From assembly GCA_029216955.1 (NCBI GenBank), contig JANAVB010033216.1:6931138-6995137 (forward strand): a stretch of DNA of 64,000 nt. Reading direction: 5' to 3'. A program made the translations under genes and the position numbers. The notes beneath the pieces are model-generated. The model did not search any database. It had not been told where the DNA came from and saw nothing but the letters and a program-made list of their open reading frames with translations. Source of the DNA: Iris pallida (lineage: Eukaryota; Streptophyta; Magnoliopsida; Asparagales; Iridaceae). Below are positions 33,023 to 45,170 of the stretch, piece by piece (positions within the stretch are counted from its first letter, which is position 1; every line of letters begins with the position of its first letter).

Positions 33023-35096
33023 TATCACGCCCCGATTCAGAGAATCATTATTCCTCGCTTTGATTCATGAGCGTAATGTCGTACAAGTCTGATGTTGCAC
33101 TTGTATAAGACAAAGACGATACATAATTAATTATCTTCAAATAGGAACACATCGCAGCGGCAGAAGCAGACAAATTAAAAATAATGAGGACATTCTTTCT
33201 TGTTGAATAGAACATATTATTAATTTATAGCAGCGGTATAAGCCGATAACTGGAAGTCGCACAGACATATGTAGAAATATATTCTCTTTATTGATAATTG
33301 AAGTAGAATACAAGACTTGTAATGGAATACAACTCTTACAACACATCTTACTTTACACTGATAGCCAATTGAAACTCATGGCATGAGGCTTACATTTGAT
33401 ACACAATACATTGAATTACAACTCGATACCGAATTTGGCATACCACTTACTGTTACAACTGATATCCGATGTTCCATACATTATGCCATTTATAAATAGA
33501 AGATATCATCATTTGCAATGAGAGCTTCTGCATGTCCAACAAATCTTCGATGTCGCGGGACCGAATAAGCCAATCTTCGTGTACAGAACTTTTCAAGCGT
33601 GAGCAACTAAAAAGAGTGCCCACAACATGGGTCAGTACATCATCTATCTACTTGCGAGCAGAATTAGCCAACTCACCTAAACCGACACTAAGTGGTCATT
33701 TGAGCAAGCTTTTATTAGAGTAATCTTTCTAGTTGGGGCCTAGCATCAGTTTGTAGTTCTTGAGCAGAATTCATTGAAGTAAGTAGACATGATATAGCAT
33801 GATATAGCAATTTTTGTGTAAGGCATCATCTAAGTAACATTGAGTTAACACGCTAAGCATGTTATGGTAATATTCCTGGAAGGCATTGTTTAGCATACTT
33901 GGTGTTATCGTTCTACTAGTTATGGCAACATTTTAAAAAGGCAACATCTTATCATCATTGATATTAACATGTTAAGCAGTCAAATGGAATTCAACATGTA
34001 AAAAACTATATCACATTTAAGTGATTTCTTACGAATAGCCGACTCCCTCTCACCTGCATAAAAAATACAGGATAATATGATATACTTACTATGTCTGCAA
34101 AAAACATTCATTAGCATGCATCCTAACTACATAGTCGTTGGTGAAACTGCACCATAAAGGACTTTCTAACCGATATTACAACGCATCATTCCAGGGTAGG
34201 TTGCAAGCCTAGCCGAATGTCCCGTAATACCTCATGCCACCATAGTACGACCAATGTTTCCTCCCGGGTCGAATCTGTCCCAGAACCCCAGGTACCATTT
34301 GAGGAAACTTACTCAGACTTGTGCACAAGTACGTCCATGACCATAAAAATACGTATCAACTCGATAAACACAAGTGCATGGTAAAACAACTGAAAGTAAG
34401 CAAAGCCAACAATTCAACATCTCACTCAATTCTGACCATGTTCAACGACTAATTATTCCATCATTACCATCATTCCACTTGGTGATCTTCATGATCCCAA
34501 GACTCATTAGTTCACATTCTCATTTCATCGCATCAGAACATTACCCACATCATTCCTTCAAATAGGAATAAACAACATCTTATTTCTCTTAAGGACATTT
34601 CACATTCATTCATTATTATGGAAACAAGCAACATTTCATATTTTTGCAACAGTTACACAGAGTGCACATGATTCAAGTATTTCATTCATTTTATTGGGTC
34701 AATAGCACAGCCAGTTCATTTCTCATTCTATCATTCACAAAATATCTCATTATTCAAGTGTTTCTTTTGTTCTAGCAGCATTAAGCGTAAGGGACATTAT
34801 CAATTCATTGCATGGCATCAATTCACATTACAGTTCGAATATTATTCATTCAACAGTTCAGTGTTCATTTGTTGTTCATTCCAGGAAATCTTAGCATAAG
34901 CATCTCTATCAATTAGCAACTAAGCATCATAGTTTAAGGGAAAGAACATAGGGACATATTACTCTATTTTATTAGGCACGAAGGAGTAGGGAGGGAGGAC
35001 AGTTCCATTCACTTGCATAAAAGGGTCTTCTTGTTTCGATTGCACATATTCCTACTAAGTATAGCTCCACCAGCGAGCCACATTCCAATATCTATT

Positions 35097-38000
35097 TGTA
35101 ATGTCCAAGTCCCAAAATACTTAGGACTAAGTATGTAAATATGCCAGCTGTATACATACGAAGTATACTCCAATGTATGGAACCACGTATGTATACATAA
35201 GCTGTAAAATACAGTAAAACTATGATAACTAAATCTCATCCACAATAATAAAGAATAATATTATAATAAACTCAAGAATTTGTCATTTATAGATGTAGTT
35301 TGGCGGAGACAAATCCACTACCAACCAATTTAAATGAAAGAAGATATACAAGAAAATGATCAAAAAATGGCAAGACAAACCAATAGCAATCATCCTCGAA
35401 GAAATGGAGAAGATCACGGCCTTGGCTAGAACACCTGCAAAAAGTCACAAAGCACACATCTGGAGAGATAACCAGGTCTTCAGAGGGACGTAACAAGATA
35501 TATAAAGAACATGCCATATAATTTGTGATATATAATAGAGAGTAAATGGGGATGCATACAATAGGGTGCCTACCAATTCTACAGTAAAAATACAGTTAAG
35601 AACAAACCTTTAATGCATGGGCACTCTTGCTCAGGTGCAGGAACTCAGGTATGGTCCCATCAGGATACCAGGGACCTCAAAGCATAACATTCTTCGAATG
35701 TCAGAGGCCAGCAGGAAATCAGGTATCAGGATCCAGGACCGTATCTCCAGTGGAGATAACCGACAATAATAGGAAAGTGCATACGTGGCCCATACTTTAA
35801 GGAACTGTTCTCCCCACCCAATGCCTAGTAGGGTCACACCCATGACTCATAGAAACCTCTAGTAACTGACAAGTCTACTAGTATGCAATTCTATTAGCAG
35901 TTACTCCTAACCATCGCACGCCTCATACGTATCGGTGGCCGGCCGACTATGCGAGTACGTGTCCTACATGTCACTCACATCATGTGATAAAGTATGTGTC
36001 AAGGCCACATAAGATATACCAATACCTCATCAACAAAGAGGTGGTCACTAGACTAAATCAATACAAGAAAAATAAATAAAAGCGAGAAAAACGACCGACA
36101 AAGTCGCTTGCACCCAAGTATGACTTGGACGCACAGTTTTATAATATCAACAAATAAGAAATACTGAAAATAATAACTAAAAATAATAATATATAAATCA
36201 CAGAGTAAGGTGACAAGGTATCTTGCCTGATTCCGTGCTGTAAATATGAAACGCCGCTCCCGCGTCCACGCCTCCGGAACCCGACGCTCCTAGATAATTA
36301 ATTAACTAGATTAAGTCACTTATGAAACTTATGATACGACTTAATTAGTCAAAGTAATATGTTAAAATTATATTTAATCTCTCGTGGAACCATTTAGATC
36401 CATACAATCACACACAGGTTCCACGAGACATCGAAACACAGTTTTAGTGTTTCTAACTTTTAATTAGTCGGTTATGCCCCTACTTCAATAACATACTTAA
36501 AATAATATAAAAATCATAAAATATAATAATGAAACTAATTTTCTACATATTTATCTTTAAAATTCTAGAATTAATATTTCTAAAGACATTTATGACTGGT
36601 TGATTACTAAGTCAGCTAGTCTACCCGAAACTCGTCCGGAATATAGTTAATAACTCAAAATTGCTAAAATAGCCAAAAATATATTTTAAACAGTAATAAA
36701 ATACTTTATTTCATATAATAATATTATAGGTACAAGGTTTGAGTTATACTACAAGTTTGGGACATTCTAGGTCAGCCGGTTACCCAAAATTAGCTAGTTT
36801 TGACCTACAATTTTTTTGACCAGATTTGAGTTGCTAAATTCATGGAAAAATACTTAAAAATCCTAATTTATTTATATGAACACACATAAAATTCAGTTTC
36901 GAGAATAGGCACCAATAACTCATAGTTCCTTCACAATGGGGTTAATTTTGATCCTACCGAAACATGAAAATTACGCCTATATTTCATGAAACCTTTATGG
37001 ATGATTATACCTAACAAAAGCTATCAAAATATAATTTCTACAGAATTAATAACATATTTTCTACAGAATTTTAGTAAGCGTTTGAGATGAAAAGATTAGG
37101 ATTTCTTACCAAAAGTCCTTGCTAGAGAGGTTGTGACGACTTCTCCTCGCCAAAGCTCCAACCTTTCTCGCTATCCTTGCTTGCTAATCCTCTTTTGGTG
37201 AGTATAGAAGGGTTGGCAATGGCTATAGATGGTTGGATGGAGAAGATGGAGTTTTAGGGTTTGTTTTGAGGGGTTTCGGGGATGTATGGTGGATGAGATG
37301 AGTTTTTGTGAAGGATGGAGAGATGTGCAATGGAGGAGATGATGTATGGAGGCTATGGGGGGTGAAGTGCTGCCTAAATTATGGAGATGAGAAGGGTTGG
37401 TTGGCTATGGAGGAGGAAATAAAGGAGGATTTAATTTAGGGTTAGGGTTTGGGCTAAGTTGATGTATATATATGGGCTTTATTGGGTTGCATGTATAAAA
37501 AGGAGTGGGAATCCTTTTCCTATGGGGTATTCGGCCATGGGGGGGTTGCTTGGCCGAAATCTATGGTGGGGGGTCCACTATGGCATAATTTGGTTGTTTG
37601 GTGAGTTGGCTAATTGATTGGATTGATAATTTAAAAAGGTGTTTCCTAATATAGAACTAATTAATTCTATCTATAGAATTTCAATCCAAATCTAAATTTA
37701 AATACAAAAATATGTAATTATTAATATTTATTAATGCCCAACATGCCTACATAGGGTTGGGTTTGGCTTGGAAGAGTTTTGGGAAGGTTTGGTGCAACCG
37801 GGTCTCCTAAAAAGTCATAAAGGCTTTCTTAACTAATTAATTAAATAAAAATATAACTTGTGCCATAATTTGAATGGTTAACATGCAAGAGATTACAATA
37901 TGACCATGGAATTTCTAACATGGCTAGCATGCTAGTTAAAGCACCCGACTACGCTAGGCATGCCATACTTTCTAGTCGTCTTGCATATTCAAACTCAACC

Positions 38001-38106
38001 ATGGCTATAGTCCTTTTATATAACATAAATAAAATAAAAATAAATTAGAATTAAATAAAATCCAAAAATAGTTTAAATATTCCTTTAAATTATGAGGGGT
38101 TTTACA
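35097..38106 (-). repeat. 3' LTR of element C (3010 bp)
   Basis: On minus it starts TGTAAAACCCCTCATAATTT right after the tract region and ends AAGTATTTTGGGACTTGGAC plus ATTACA. A TATATATAT motif at 37465-37473 is a possible TATA box. The uninterrupted sequence around 35810 (GGAACTGTTCTCCCCACCC) proves the target site of B in the other LTR. Confidence 0.88.
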
Positions 38107-40751
38107 TCCTACCCAACTTATGACAATTTCGTCCTCGAAATTAAAAATAATCATAATATCAAAAATGCGAAATTTTCTACGGAGGGAGAGTAGGTACGTC
38201 AAATTGTATCTCAATTTTTGAAAGGATGGAGGGGTGGTTGTTATAGGAATCCCAATTGACCCCATATTCTACAAGATGGGGTACGCTTCCATCCAGACTC
38301 TACCCAACTTATAGAAGTTGGCCACCCGTAAAGATTGTCGTCATTACAAGACTTTGACGAGGACAATTTCTAGGGAGGGGCACGAGAATAATGGACATTT
38401 CTGACCGCAGTCTTGGATTCTAAGTGAGCCTCGATAACACCATGACTTTTTTGGTAAATAACAACTATAAGAAAGTTAATACAACCAAACATTATCACTC
38501 TAGGGGTCATGCTTCTAACAAGCTGGTAGCAACCTCTTGTTTGAATATACTAAGGTGTGTTGGTTCAGAAGGATTTGTTCTACGCTAAGAAGTGAGCTTG
38601 AAAACCTTGGGAAGAAGAATTTATGGCCAAGTGATGAGAATCGATGATAATTAAAGAACCCAGGCTATAGAATATGATTAGGCAAGTGTTTTGAAAACTC
38701 TAAGTCATAACGACTAATATGTGTGGGCTGATGTTTGGTGTTGTGTAGGAGGCATACGCTTGCTTGTTCGAAGATATACGTTATTAGTGTGCTACGTCTT
38801 GCATAGATCTTGAGTATTCAGTTTAGTTAAGGAAATGGGTCGATATTTGCATGGGTGAAATCGAATAGATCGAATTTAGGTCTCTATGTTTTGTTTTGAG
38901 GAAACAATGTGTCATACACGTGGTGTAATTTAAATGGAGCACTGGAAAGTTCGTTTGTGTGGGACATGTATGTCATGTGAGTAGCATGACTAGTCTAGTT
39001 CATGAGTGTAAACTTTGTCGAAAGGAAAAGACTAGTGTTGTGCTTCAATTATCAAAATCACGGTCGAGGGTATCAATTGATATGAATATGGGTCGACGTT
39101 ATGAACCATTGAATTATTAGTCTAATTGGAACCAATCATTTCCAACCACTTGCTAATTCCAAAATCTTATGTTTCTTAGAGAGGCTTGTGATCTATTTGC
39201 CTCGAAAATTTCGCTCTTGATTTAAACAAAAAACGATTCTATGATTGACTTGACGAATTTATGTTGCAATCTGTTACCGTAGTTATCTGCACGAGCAAAG
39301 AGATATAAAATGCAAAATAAAAGATCATTTCATAAATTCCATACAGATGGAAGAACGGTCACGATTGTAATCCAATTGTGAGAGGTAGAGTATAATAAGT
39401 TCAATGTTCTACCCAACTTATAGAAGTTGGTTAATCGGGGAAAGCACAGTAATAGAGCTTCTAAGAAGGTCAAATTTCAAGGAGGTATATGGAAGTATGA
39501 GGTATTTCCAATCATAATCACAGACTCTATAGGAAGTCTAGGTATTATCTATTTAATATGGTCCATATATTAACTATGTTTGGTCAAGACATTATGAGAG
39601 GTCTTGGTCAAGTATATCCGGAAGCAAGTTGGTACCGAGAGATGCATAACATAGGCTGCGAAGAGATGCAGTTATGAAATCTATGGAAGGAAAATTAGTG
39701 AGCCGAGAGGTGGGGCCTACATCATAGGGGTGAGGGCCTATTTCATCAAGTTTGGTTTTATAGTCCCAATATGGCGATGGGCTATGATGGGTTTAACTGA
39801 GTCTCAATAGGTTCCCTAATTGGACTTCAATCTTTGATTGCATGAACTTTAGATTTTAATCTATAGTGGCTGGACAAAATTTTATGGAATTTTAAACCAT
39901 CCCTATTAGGTTAGGGTAATGTAGAATAGGTTCAAATTCAAGTGGTTGGGCAAATTTCCCGTCGGGTTGGTAGAATAGGTTTTGTAAGTCATAAGATGCG
40001 CCTTCCGTGACTTTTGTGTTTAAGTAGCACACGAGGCCTCTATTGACTGGCACACTAGTGGCATGTACGTAGAGGGCTTCGAGTAGATCACAACCATATA
40101 TTGGGCCAAAAGATTTGAGTCAAGGTTGGATTTCTAACTGCAGTCGGAAAGTACATCGGTGTTATGGTAAGGGTTATCGCTAGTCCCTTTTGACCTGAAA
40201 GTCGTATCATAATGATAGAGTGCAAGGAGATGTGTTTGAGTGGGACATGATATGTCTATTTGAAGGTGGATTCATTTAAGTTTTGTATATGAATTTTGTT
40301 GGAAGGTAACAGCTAGTATTACACTCCAAATATCAAAGTCACGGTAAGGGACACCAAAAGATCAAAAAAGAAAGTGGGAGTTCACTAGTCACTAATTTAT
40401 CATCCTAGTGAGAACCAATTTACCTCAATCAATCGGTGATCCCCTAATTCCTAAAAGTAAGAATGGCTTACAATCAATTCACTCTAGAGACTAGGACATG
40501 GTTTTACGAATAATAAGGTTAGGAATATTTGAGTTGCGACATCGTACCTTAACATTTGGTAATAATAAGTCACGATGTGATCGATAACATGATAGGGTAG
40601 TTATGAATCAGTTTTGAGGATCGTACCTCGAGTCCTAATAAATGGAAATGATTGCGTATAGTGGTACCTGAGTCGATAAGATAGAATGATCCGCTTGTCT
40701 ATGGTATACGAGAGTCTATCGGTAGGATAACGAACTCTAAAGTACGACATA

Positions 40752-41365
40752 CACTACCAAAATATGCCCATTTAGCGACGGCCACATCTGTCGCCCGTCC
40801 GTCGACAATTTGTATTAGCGACCGATCACTGACGGATCTTGGCCAAAATAATCCGTCGGCAATCAGCTCGTCGCTAATAATGATCCGTCGATAAGTAGTC
40901 GTCAAGCGACGGCATAGCGACGGCTTTTCGACTTCACAATACGAAGCAGTAGCGACGACTTTCCGACTGTCTTTCGTCCATTTCAAGTATTAAATACTGA
41001 ACTGTGTAGAGGCTAGCGACGTAGTAGTCCGTCGGTAAACCGTCGTAATAGCGTATCAGAGTGTATCGTTAGGTCGCTATTCCGTCGAGCGCCGTCGCTA
41101 ACAAAGGACGGATTAGCGATGGAATACTGACGGATTATCCGTCGACCAAGTGCTGGAAATGCTTGGCATTTCCAGAACCATGGCGACGGATGAGTCGTCG
41201 TCATTCCGTCGAACTATATACCACCAGAAAGTTGCCGACGGATATTTCGTCGACCACCCGTCGCTGCCTGGAAACATTTGCAAATCTTCAGTTAGCGACG
41301 GATATTCCGTCGAACAGTAGTCGGAAACTGGAAATATCCGTCGCTAACCGGTCACTAGTCCGTCG
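40752..41365. repeat. Left subterminal GCGACGG repeat array of the CACTA element
   Basis: Roughly 20 copies of GCGACGG, TCCGTCG or one-base variants in both orientations. A short inverted pair (CTGGAAATG / CATTTCCAG) lies at 41153-41177. A matching right array lies at 45215-45545. Confidence 0.88.
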
Positions 41366-41399
41366 CTAAATGAGATTTTTTTGAAAAAAAATTGCAGCA

Positions 41400-41600
41400 C
41401 TTTTCCTGTTCGCAAAAATATGCATAAACCAAACCAATATATAATGCACACCAATTATCCAACAATCACATAGATCAAATATATAATGTACACCAATTAT
41501 CCAACAATCACATAGACCAAATATGCACATACGAATTTAATGCACACTAATTATCCAAGAATCATATAGACCAAACCAAATTAATATAAAATAGACATCA
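41400..41600. repeat. Tandem repeat of about 63 bp in the CACTA element
   Basis: Three imperfect copies contain TATATAATGCACACCAATTA, TCCAACAATCACATAGA and CCAAATAT words. The last copy is more diverged. Confidence 0.7.
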
Positions 41601-41748
41601 ATTATCCTGAAGAGTAACCTAATATCCGTCGTTAAAATTCGATCATAGCACAAATATTCCAAAATTCCCACAAATATTCCAAAATTCTAAAACACATAGA
41701 AAAATCGACTTTGGCCTCAACAAAGACCGCAAGTCAGACGATGAATCC

Positions 41749-42114
41749 TCACAGCCAGGGATCATAGTTGCGTTGAGGCATGTACCATTCTATCAGCCAC
41801 TTTGCATACGAAGGCTCAATCTGGTTGAGGTCTTCTGTAGGGACAGGAGGGTCGGTCCCGATGCTACTACTCTCTGACGGTGGCTCCTCCTTAACTTCAA
41901 CCTTGGGAGCAATCTCTTCCCTGATGGTCATCGGTTCTTCCTTGACCTCGACCTTTGGTAACACCTCCTCCTTAACAGTCACCGGCTCTTGTTTGACGAT
42001 GGGGACTTCCTCCGTGTCGACCTCCAAGGGTTTCTTGCCTCGGCCCCTTCTTCGACTAGCAGCACCACCTCGGCGAGTCCTAGGAGCCATCTCTCTGACA
42101 ACAGAAACTTTCAT
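41749..42114 (-). CDS. Unrecognised KEE-rich small protein frame in the CACTA element
   Basis: A 121-codon frame on minus; the more likely start is the second Met (MAPRTRRGG, about 42087), since related starts recur nearby. It has a basic N-terminus (TRRGGAASRRRGRGKK), then an acidic middle with repeated VKEE/VKQE motifs (IVKQEP, TVKEEV, EVKEEP, TIREEI, EVKEEP) and a C-terminus with SYAKWLIEWYMP. The repeated motif fits the SUMO-acceptor pattern (hydrophobic-K-x-E), but this is only a pattern match. No membrane segment or catalytic motif. It may be an exon of a captured gene or an accessory frame of the family. I do not recognise it. Confidence 0.4.
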   Translation of the reverse strand: MKVSVVREMAPRTRRGGAASRRRGRGKKPLEVDTEEVPIVKQEPVTVKEEVLPKVEVKEEPMTIREEIAPKVEVKEEPPSESSSIGTDPPVPTEDLNQIEPSYAKWLIEWYMPQRNYDPWL

Positions 42115-42240
42115 ATAGGGTAAAGAAATTTACTCAAATTATAAAAAAATAAGAAATTTATCGAAATTTTCAGCCACAGATGATATCCACCTCGGGGAGT
42201 CTTGGGAGCCTTCTCCTCTCCTCCACCATGGCTCTGGATC

Positions 42241-42688
42241 CATCTGCTCCTCCCTACTTCCCTTCTTCTTATTTGACTCTCTCAGCCACATATGATATCC
42301 AGCTATAGTGTAGAGTCGGGGGAGAAGAAGTGGGCAGGAAGAGAAGGGGGAACCAGCACAGCCGGCAGAATGACATGAGGAAGTACAGAGGTTTTACTGG
42401 AGGTGTTGGCGATTTTCCCAGGATGGTGTTGAGGAGCAAGTGTAGAGTCGGCCGAAGGAAGCTATGGCACCTTCGACCGACTCTACACTTGCTCCTCAAC
42501 ACCATCCTGGAAAAATTGCTAACACCTCCAGCAAAATCTCTGTACTTCCTCCAGGTCATTCCGTCGGCTGTGCTGGTTCCCCCTCATCTTCCTGCCCACT
42601 TCTTCTCCCCCGACTCTACACTTGAGCTGGATATCATATGTGGCTGAGAGAGTCAAATAAGAAGAAGGGAAGTAGGGAGGAACAGATG
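42241..42688. repeat. Large near-perfect palindrome (arms about 218 bp) in the CACTA element
   Basis: The left arm begins CATCTGCTCCTCCCTACTTC and the right arm ends with its complement, GAAGTAGGGAGGAACAGATG. The arms stay complementary inwards, with scattered mismatches, to a loop of about 11 bases near 42464 (AGCTATGGCA). A transcript from either strand could fold into a long hairpin. Confidence 0.9.
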
Positions 42689-42883
42689 TGTCTTTGATTT
42701 TTGTGTTCATCATCATTAGAGGGAGCAGCACTGGAAAAGTTATGACGTTGGTAGCATGAAAGAGTAAAAATCTGTATCACAAGACTAACAGAATTACTAT
42801 GTAGTCATGTACTCACCAATAACCGGATGCAACTGGAGTCGTTGGGCCTATCGTGCAGTAATTGGTGGATCCGCTAGTATAGG

Positions 42884-43112
42884 CCGGATGTACTTAGTAT
42901 CTAGTGTATCAGATTAGTATCGGTCTATCGGTTTGGTATAGGACGTATCAGATTGGTATTGGCCTTAACAAATTGGTATCGTCCTATCCGATATATACAT
43001 GTATCGACCGTATAGATAAGATTCATATTGGCCTTATCGATTTGGTATCGGTCATATCCGATAGGTATCGACCGTGTTGGATTAGTATAGACCATTTTGG
43101 ATTAGTATCGTA
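42884..43112. repeat. Minisatellite of GATTGGTATCGG-like units
   Basis: About 10 imperfect units of 20-21 bp (for example GATTGGTATTGGCCTTA, GATTTGGTATCGGTCATA, GATTAGTATAGACC) in tandem. No coding potential. Confidence 0.75.
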
Positions 43113-43199
43113 AAAAGTTTAGTAACAACTGTACTTGGATTTTTCTCTTCTCGAGCTAGAATACCATTGCAAGAGAGTCACCAGATCGTGATTGGCTAG

Positions 43200-43436
43200 T
43201 TACAGTAACATACATGCTTCCTTTTCTATCAGAAAAAGCGAGATTGAAAAGAAAGTGTGTATGTTCTGTAACTGGCCAGCTACGCTCCCGGTCTCACTAG
43301 CTACCAGTGCTGGATGAATAGAACTCCCGGTCTCACTAGCTACCGGTGCCACTTCCTCCTTAACAGTAGGAGGAGCCACCTCAGCATTCACTGTTTCCCT
43401 CAAACGACGTGTCGCTCCTCGGGTCATGGGTGCCAT
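43200..43436 (-). pseudogene. Second KEE-type N-terminal fragment in the CACTA element
   Basis: The minus frame starts MAPMTRGATRRLRETV and continues with TVKEEVAPV and two near-identical ASETGS blocks. The start resembles the fragment at 41749-42087, and a third partial copy reads APKTPRGG near 42190-42211. The frame ends at 43200 without the C-terminal part of the first fragment, so it looks like a partial duplicate or another exon. Confidence 0.4.
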
Positions 43437-44119
43437 CTGGTAAGATCGATATTCACAAATAATATAATTGTAACATAAGCAAGCTAACTAAAGGAACCAT
43501 CATGTAATTTGAGTACATTTTCGAAAGCAAATAAAGTATAAATTTTTTTTTTGCCAAGTGTGAGAACGGATGGCTCAGAACACAACCCAAGATTCATTCT
43601 AGCATACATTAGTGTGAATCATCTATGTACATATGGTGTAGTATATGTTCTTATCGTATCTAGTATCTGAAGAATGTAACAGAATCAAGATGAACTCACA
43701 TAATGTAATACTAAGACATCATCTACTACTATATAAGATATAGTGATAGGTTGTCATATCATCATTGCCTGCCTTCATTCCTCACTCTCTAAAGCACACA
43801 TACACATATGTATATCACAGTTAGATGTATAGATATATACATCTATATAGAAGCACACAACTGATACACTCTAAGGGTCAGTTTTCCATGAAAAATTTCA
43901 CTTATTCAGTGACTTTGGTGAAGCGAATGTCCCAAGGATATTCTTAACAAAGAAGGCAGATGAAGAACTCGCACTGTCCTTGAGACAGTGAACATATACA
44001 CCATGAACCCAAACCCCATATTCATATTTACTAATCCAAACACCACCAAACTAATGGATAACACCCAATATGGATAACACATTATTTAGCCAATATATAA
44101 ACTCAGATGAATTTGAGAA

Positions 44120-45170
44120 GCAAAGCCCCCCGCCGCCCCCGACCAAAGCCCACCGCCCTAAGCTCGCCGTCCAGCCCCCGACGCCCCAAGCCAAGATCAA
44201 ACTATTATCGGCAGTATGGCACATATGGCATGGGCGAATTAGAAGAGTTTTTGAAGGCATATCCATGACTATTCATGGGATTTTAAACAACATTGAAACG
44301 GATGCTAACCTCATGGGAGGATAACAGCATGTAGTGCTTATAGCTTGTAGTGTATTGCTATGGGTTGTAACCAGTAGTTTTTTTTATTTTTTGAATAAAA
44401 GTACCCTTTTCTTCAATATATATATATATATATATTTAGACTTGTAAAGAAATCTTCAGGATTTGAGCAAAGTAGTTCGGTTGCATATATATATATATGA
44501 AGAGTGCTTATGGCTGTACGTCGGTTGCATATATATATGTGTAACAGTTCAATAGAAGAGCAGGGAATGGACTCCTCCTAAGTCCATTGTAACCTGGGCA
44601 AGAACACCGTTGGGCCAATATTAGGGTTCATAGTTTAAATGTGTGCTTATGGCTGTGCATGGCAGTGAGCAAAAAACAAAAGACAAGAAGAAGGGAACTG
44701 TGACCTAAGTTTGAATAAATTTTAGAGACCACATGAAATTGAAAGTGAGCCTTAGCCACTTGACCCCCGCAGCCCCGCCACCCACAACCCCCCGCCCACC
44801 GCAGCCCCCCGCCGCCCAGCTCCCGACGCCCCCGCCCCAAGCCCGCCGCCCAGCCCCCGACGTCCCCACCCCAAGCCCGCCGCCTAGCCCCCGACGCCCC
44901 CGCCCCAAGCCCGCCGCCCCCCGCAGCCCCGCCACCCACAATCCCCCGCCCGCCGTCACCCCCCCGTCGCCCAGCCCCCGACGCCCCAAGCCCACCGCCC
45001 CTGCTGCCCCTACGACACCGCGAGAGAGGGAGAGAAAGAGAGAGAAATCGAGAGAGAGAGAGAGAGAGGGGATTACCTTCGGGAGAGAGAGAGGAGAGGA
45101 CGCCGACGCCGATCACCGAAGCCGCGGGAGAGAGAGAGAGAGAGAGGAGAGAGAGTAAATTTGGGGGGAA
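44120..45170. repeat. CCCCGCCGCC-rich tracts and GAGA microsatellite in the CACTA element
   Basis: GC-rich tracts of AGCCCCCGACGCCCC-like units lie at 44126-44195 and 44762-45010, then GAGAGA repeats at 45020-45165. Between them are TA repeats (44418-44440) and a duplicated GGTTGCATATATATAT block (44479, 44523). Frames through the GC tract give Pro-rich or Gly-rich protein and are not genes. Confidence 0.75.

Noticed and set aside
44070..44324. 84-codon plus-strand frame in the CACTA element as a transposase exon
   Set aside because: Half of it is the Pro-rich repeat tract; the rest shows no transposase motif I can name.
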